Below the pieces are notes generated by a model. That model saw only the letters and a list, made by a program, of their open reading frames with translations, did not search any database and had not been told where the DNA came from. A DNA stretch of 64,000 nucleotides from Mycobacterium sp. MS1601 (GTDB lineage Bacteria > Actinomycetota > Actinomycetes > Mycobacteriales > Mycobacteriaceae), in the NCBI RefSeq assembly GCF_001984215.1, contig NZ_CP019420.1, positions 1,116,001-1,180,000 of the forward strand, written 5' to 3'. Position numbers and translations under genes: made by a program. Positions 61,664 to 64,000 of the stretch are shown piece after piece. How positions within the stretch are numbered: the stretch's first letter is position 1; each line of letters begins with the position of its first letter.

Positions 61664-62961
61664 GCGCGGACGCCCCGCCTGCGCGACCAGCGCCGCGCAC
61701 CTCGCCTAGTGGCGAGGTCACGGGCCGACGGGCGACGATGCGTACGGCTGTAGTCGGTGATGGCCCGGTGGTAGGCGGCCAACAGGTCGTCGACGGTGTG
61801 GTCCCAGCTGAACTCCTGGGCGTGCGTGACGGCGGCACGGCCCAACGCGTCGAGGTCACCGGCCAGCAGCGTGCCGATGGTGTCGGCCCAGCGCTGCGGG
61901 TCGTGTCCGTCCACCAGGGCGCCGGTGGCACCGTCGCGGACGGCCACGGGTAGTCCGCCGACAGCGGCGGCCACCACCGGGGTGCCGCAGGCCTGCGCCT
62001 CGATGGCCACCAACCCGAAGGATTCCGAGTAACTGGGCACCGCCACCAGGTCCGCGGCGCGATACACCTGGACCAGTTGGTCGCGGGACTGCGGCGGCAG
62101 GAACGTCACGCGGTCGGAGATACCCAGTTCAGCGGCCAGTGCAACCAGCCCGTTCGGGGCGGCCAGCCCGCTGCCGGAGGGTCCACCGGCCACCACTGCG
62201 CGCACCCCGGGTTGCAGGGCGATGGCGCGCAGCAGCACGTCCGGCGCTTTCAACGGTTGGATCCGGCCGACGAACGCGACCGTGGGGGCCACCGGATCGA
62301 GGCCGAGCTCAGCCCGCGCCGTCGCCTTGGATCCCGGGCGAAACGTCGTCAGGTCGACACCGGGGTGCACGATGTCGATCCTGGCCGGATCGGCCTGGTG
62401 CAGCGAAACCAGTTGACGCGCTTCGTCTTCGGTGTTGGCGATCAGCCGGTCGGCCTCATCGACCACCTGTTGCTCCCCCACCGAACGCAGCGGCGGTTCC
62501 GGGCGGTCGCCCTGCGCCAGGGCCGCGTTCTTCACCGCCGCCAAGGTGTGGGCGGTGTGTACCAGGGGCACCGCCCAGCGGTCGCGGGCCAGCCAGCCGA
62601 CCTGACCGGAGAGCCAGTAGTGACTGTGCACGATGTCGTAGTAACCGGCCTCGTGGGTGGCCTCGGCGCGCAACACCCCGGCGGTGAAGGCGCACAACTG
62701 GGTCGGCAGGTCGTTCTTGTCCAGACCTTCGAACGGACCCGCCACCACGTGGCGAACCAGCACCCCGGGGGCCACCTGCACCACCGGTTCGTCCGACGAC
62801 GAGGTGGCCCTGGTGAAGATCTCGACATCGACGCCACGTCTGGCCAGGTGCAGCGCACTCTGCATGACGTAGACGTTCATCCCCCCGGCGTCGCCGGTAC
62901 CCGGTTGGGCCAGCGGCGAGGTGTGGACCGACAACACGGCGACGCGCACACCGTCAATCAT
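61660..62961 (-). CDS. mshA: D-inositol-3-phosphate glycosyltransferase (mycothiol synthesis)
   Basis: 433 residues, GT4 family. [21 protein letters not shown] is the MshA-specific N-terminal loop binding inositol phosphate. [36 protein letters not shown] and [20 protein letters not shown] follow, and [25 protein letters not shown] is the UDP-GlcNAc E-x7-E motif region. It makes GlcNAc-inositol-phosphate, the first step to mycothiol. ATG 62961 is the first start; M. tuberculosis has a longer N terminus that is absent here. Confidence 0.95.
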   Translation of the reverse strand: MIDGVRVAVLSVHTSPLAQPGTGDAGGMNVYVMQSALHLARRGVDVEIFTRATSSSDEPVVQVAPGVLVRHVVAGPFEGLDKNDLPTQLCAFTAGVLRAEATHEAGYYDIVHSHYWLSGQVGWLARDRWAVPLVHTAHTLAAVKNAALAQGDRPEPPLRSVGEQQVVDEADRLIANTEDEARQLVSLHQADPARIDIVHPGVDLTTFRPGSKATARAELGLDPVAPTVAFVGRIQPLKAPDVLLRAIALQPGVRAVVAGGPSGSGLAAPNGLVALAAELGISDRVTFLPPQSRDQLVQVYRAADLVAVPSYSESFGLVAIEAQACGTPVVAAAVGGLPVAVRDGATGALVDGHDPQRWADTIGTLLAGDLDALGRAAVTHAQEFSWDHTVDDLLAAYHRAITDYSRTHRRPSARDLATRRGARRWSRRRGVRA

Positions 62962-62985
62962 GACACCCCGGGGCCGGCACCCGGA

Positions 62986-64000
62986 TCACGCGGGGTGCGG
63001 TATCGCGGCCTCCGGTGTGGCCAGCACCCGGGCACTGGTCGCAGCCCGCCGCATCGCCGCCAGCGGGTCGGTGTAGAGGCCACCGAGGGAGACGATGCCG
63101 GCACCGGCCTCTTGCACACGGTTGCCGAACGCACTGACCCGGATGTCGCGCGAGGGCAGCACACTGCGCGCGGCGAAGGCCGCTTCCACATCGGCCATGG
63201 CTTCGGGGTACTCGGTGAACGCCTGACCTCCGACCACCAGGTCGTCGGGGTTCAGCAGATCACGCAGCAGGGCGACCGCTTCGCCGAGCACCCGGGCCCG
63301 CTCGCGAAGCAGCTGCTGGCCGGGCGCACTGCCGTCGCGGGCGGCGCGTATCACCGAGGAGATCGACGCGTTGTCGCCGACCACCCCGAGTCCGCGCGCG
63401 GCGGTCAGCACTGCTTCGTCGCTGACCGTGGACTCGAGTTGGCCTGAGCCACCGAGCAATTCGGAGTGTGCGGGCAGGTTCGCGATGGTGCCGGGACCGG
63501 TGGTGGGGCTGTGTACCCGCCCGCCGATCACCAGCGCGTAGCCCACGGTCTCGCGGGCGTAGACGTAGAGGCTGGTGGCCTGTGGGTTGGGGAAACGGCG
63601 CATGCCCAGCAGCAGCTCGGCACCGGCCATGGCGTCCACGTGCGCGGCCACCGAGACCGGCAGTCCCAGCGCCTCGGCCAGCACCGGCCCCACCGGGGCC
63701 TGCGCCCAACCGAGCCGCTGGTGGTCGACGTGGCCGGTGTTGCCGTCGACGGTGCCGCCAATGGCCACCCCGACCCACAGCGGACGACGACGGTGCCAGC
63801 GGGACAGGTAACGCCGCGCACTGCCTGCCAGCGCCGCGAGAGCCTGGGCCTGCGGCCCGCGCGGGGTGGGGGTTTCCACCACGTCGAGCGTGCGGCCGAA
63901 CAGGTCGGCGGCCACGATGCTGGTGGTCTTGGCGCCGATGTGCACACCGAGGGTCAGATAGGGCTCGTGGTTGACCTCGACAGGAACCCGCGGCCTGCCG
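62986..64000 (-). CDS. ROK-family regulator/kinase (Rv0485-like), 5' end beyond window
   Basis: The frame stays open to base 64000, so the N terminus is missing; about 338 residues are visible. EVNHEPYLTLGVHIGAKTTSIVAADLFG is the ATP-binding start of the ROK/ASKHA fold (split: LTLGVHIGAKTT, SIVAADLFGR). VGVAIGGTVDGNTGHVDH, VSVAAHVDAMAGAELLLG and NPDDLVVGGQAF follow. The ROK zinc motif (CxCGxxGC) is not seen where expected, as in regulator-type members; an N-terminal HTH would lie outside the window. Such a protein in this position regulates PE/PPE genes in M. tuberculosis (recalled). Divergence from mshA is not seen; both are on the minus strand, 24 bases apart. Confidence 0.82.
   Translation of the reverse strand, partial: GRPRVPVEVNHEPYLTLGVHIGAKTTSIVAADLFGRTLDVVETPTPRGPQAQALAALAGSARRYLSRWHRRRPLWVGVAIGGTVDGNTGHVDHQRLGWAQAPVGPVLAEALGLPVSVAAHVDAMAGAELLLGMRRFPNPQATSLYVYARETVGYALVIGGRVHSPTTGPGTIANLPAHSELLGGSGQLESTVSDEAVLTAARGLGVVGDNASISSVIRAARDGSAPGQQLLRERARVLGEAVALLRDLLNPDDLVVGGQAFTEYPEAMADVEAAFAARSVLPSRDIRVSAFGNRVQEAGAGIVSLGGLYTDPLAAMRRAATSARVLATPEAAIPHPA

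Overview
The window looks like a stretch of a high-GC, probably fast-growing Mycobacterium (Mycolicibacterium) chromosome. The evidence is mshA, senX3-regX3, bS22, a mycolic acid cyclopropane synthase, menA and the hemACDB block, all in mycobacterial style with many GTG starts and 4-base ATGA/GTGA gene overlaps. From memory of gene order, bases ~6.4-64 kb are largely colinear, in reverse, with M. tuberculosis H37Rv Rv0539/Rv0540 down to Rv0485. Species-specific insertions lie at ~7.1-14.9 kb, ~28.6-40 kb and around the repeats at 41 and 48 kb. No tRNA, rRNA, insertion sequence, prophage or CRISPR array was recognised.

Region by region. 0-2.1 kb: tail of an ECF sigma factor, an F420-type luciferase-like oxidoreductase, and AzlCD branched-chain amino-acid export. 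2.2-8.9 kb: a tightly overlapping minus-strand cassette (GT2 glycosyltransferase, DUF2064 transferase, methyltransferase, membrane molybdopterin oxidoreductase, small membrane protein), with a GT-C-like membrane protein on one side and a divergent two-component system on the other. 9-14.9 kb: a class III PLP enzyme divergent from an APH-type kinase, a flavin monooxygenase, a nitronate monooxygenase and a DUF559/AbiEi-like protein. 14.9-18.3 kb: epimerase, MTA phosphorylase, DUF1345 protein and menA. 18.3-21.3 kb: an autoregulated-looking HTH/Clp-N pair, a secreted protein, a PLP enzyme and small membrane proteins.

21.3-28.6 kb: the hemL - phosphatase - TlpA - CcdA - ResB - CcsB operon, which couples tetrapyrrole supply to system II cytochrome c maturation, followed by a MinD-like ATPase. 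28.6-40.5 kb: accessory transport and redox genes (P2-type ATPase, small alarmone synthetase, CPA2 antiporter plus flavin monooxygenase behind an IdeR-like iron box, TetR/MpaB pair, copper-type P1B ATPase with a CsoR/RicR-type box). 40.5-47.1 kb: the haem operon hemA-hemC-hemD-hemB with trailing membrane genes and three 58-bp tandem repeats, plus a glutaredoxin-like gene. 47.2-52.5 kb: SerB1-like phosphatase, HadA-like hydratase, cyclopropane synthase, acyltransferase, a GalE2-like epimerase with an apparent frameshift, bS22 and a BldC-like DNA-binding protein. 52.6-58.3 kb: proC, thioesterase, sugar isomerase, membrane protein, Ppx and an Rv0495c-like Cys-rich protein. 58.3-64 kb: RegX3-SenX3, phosphoglycerate mutase, a YbjN protein, MshA and a truncated ROK regulator.

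The most interesting signals are regulatory or structural: the paired 18-bp operators over a leaderless promoter at 19.1 kb, the IdeR-like box at 35.3 kb, the copper box overlapping a stop codon at 39.7 kb, and the GalE2 frameshift at a canonical X XXY YYZ heptamer. The kinase/PLP-enzyme pair and the glycosyltransferase/molybdoenzyme cassette also stand out. All functional statements come from reading translated sequence and recalled family features; no database search was run.
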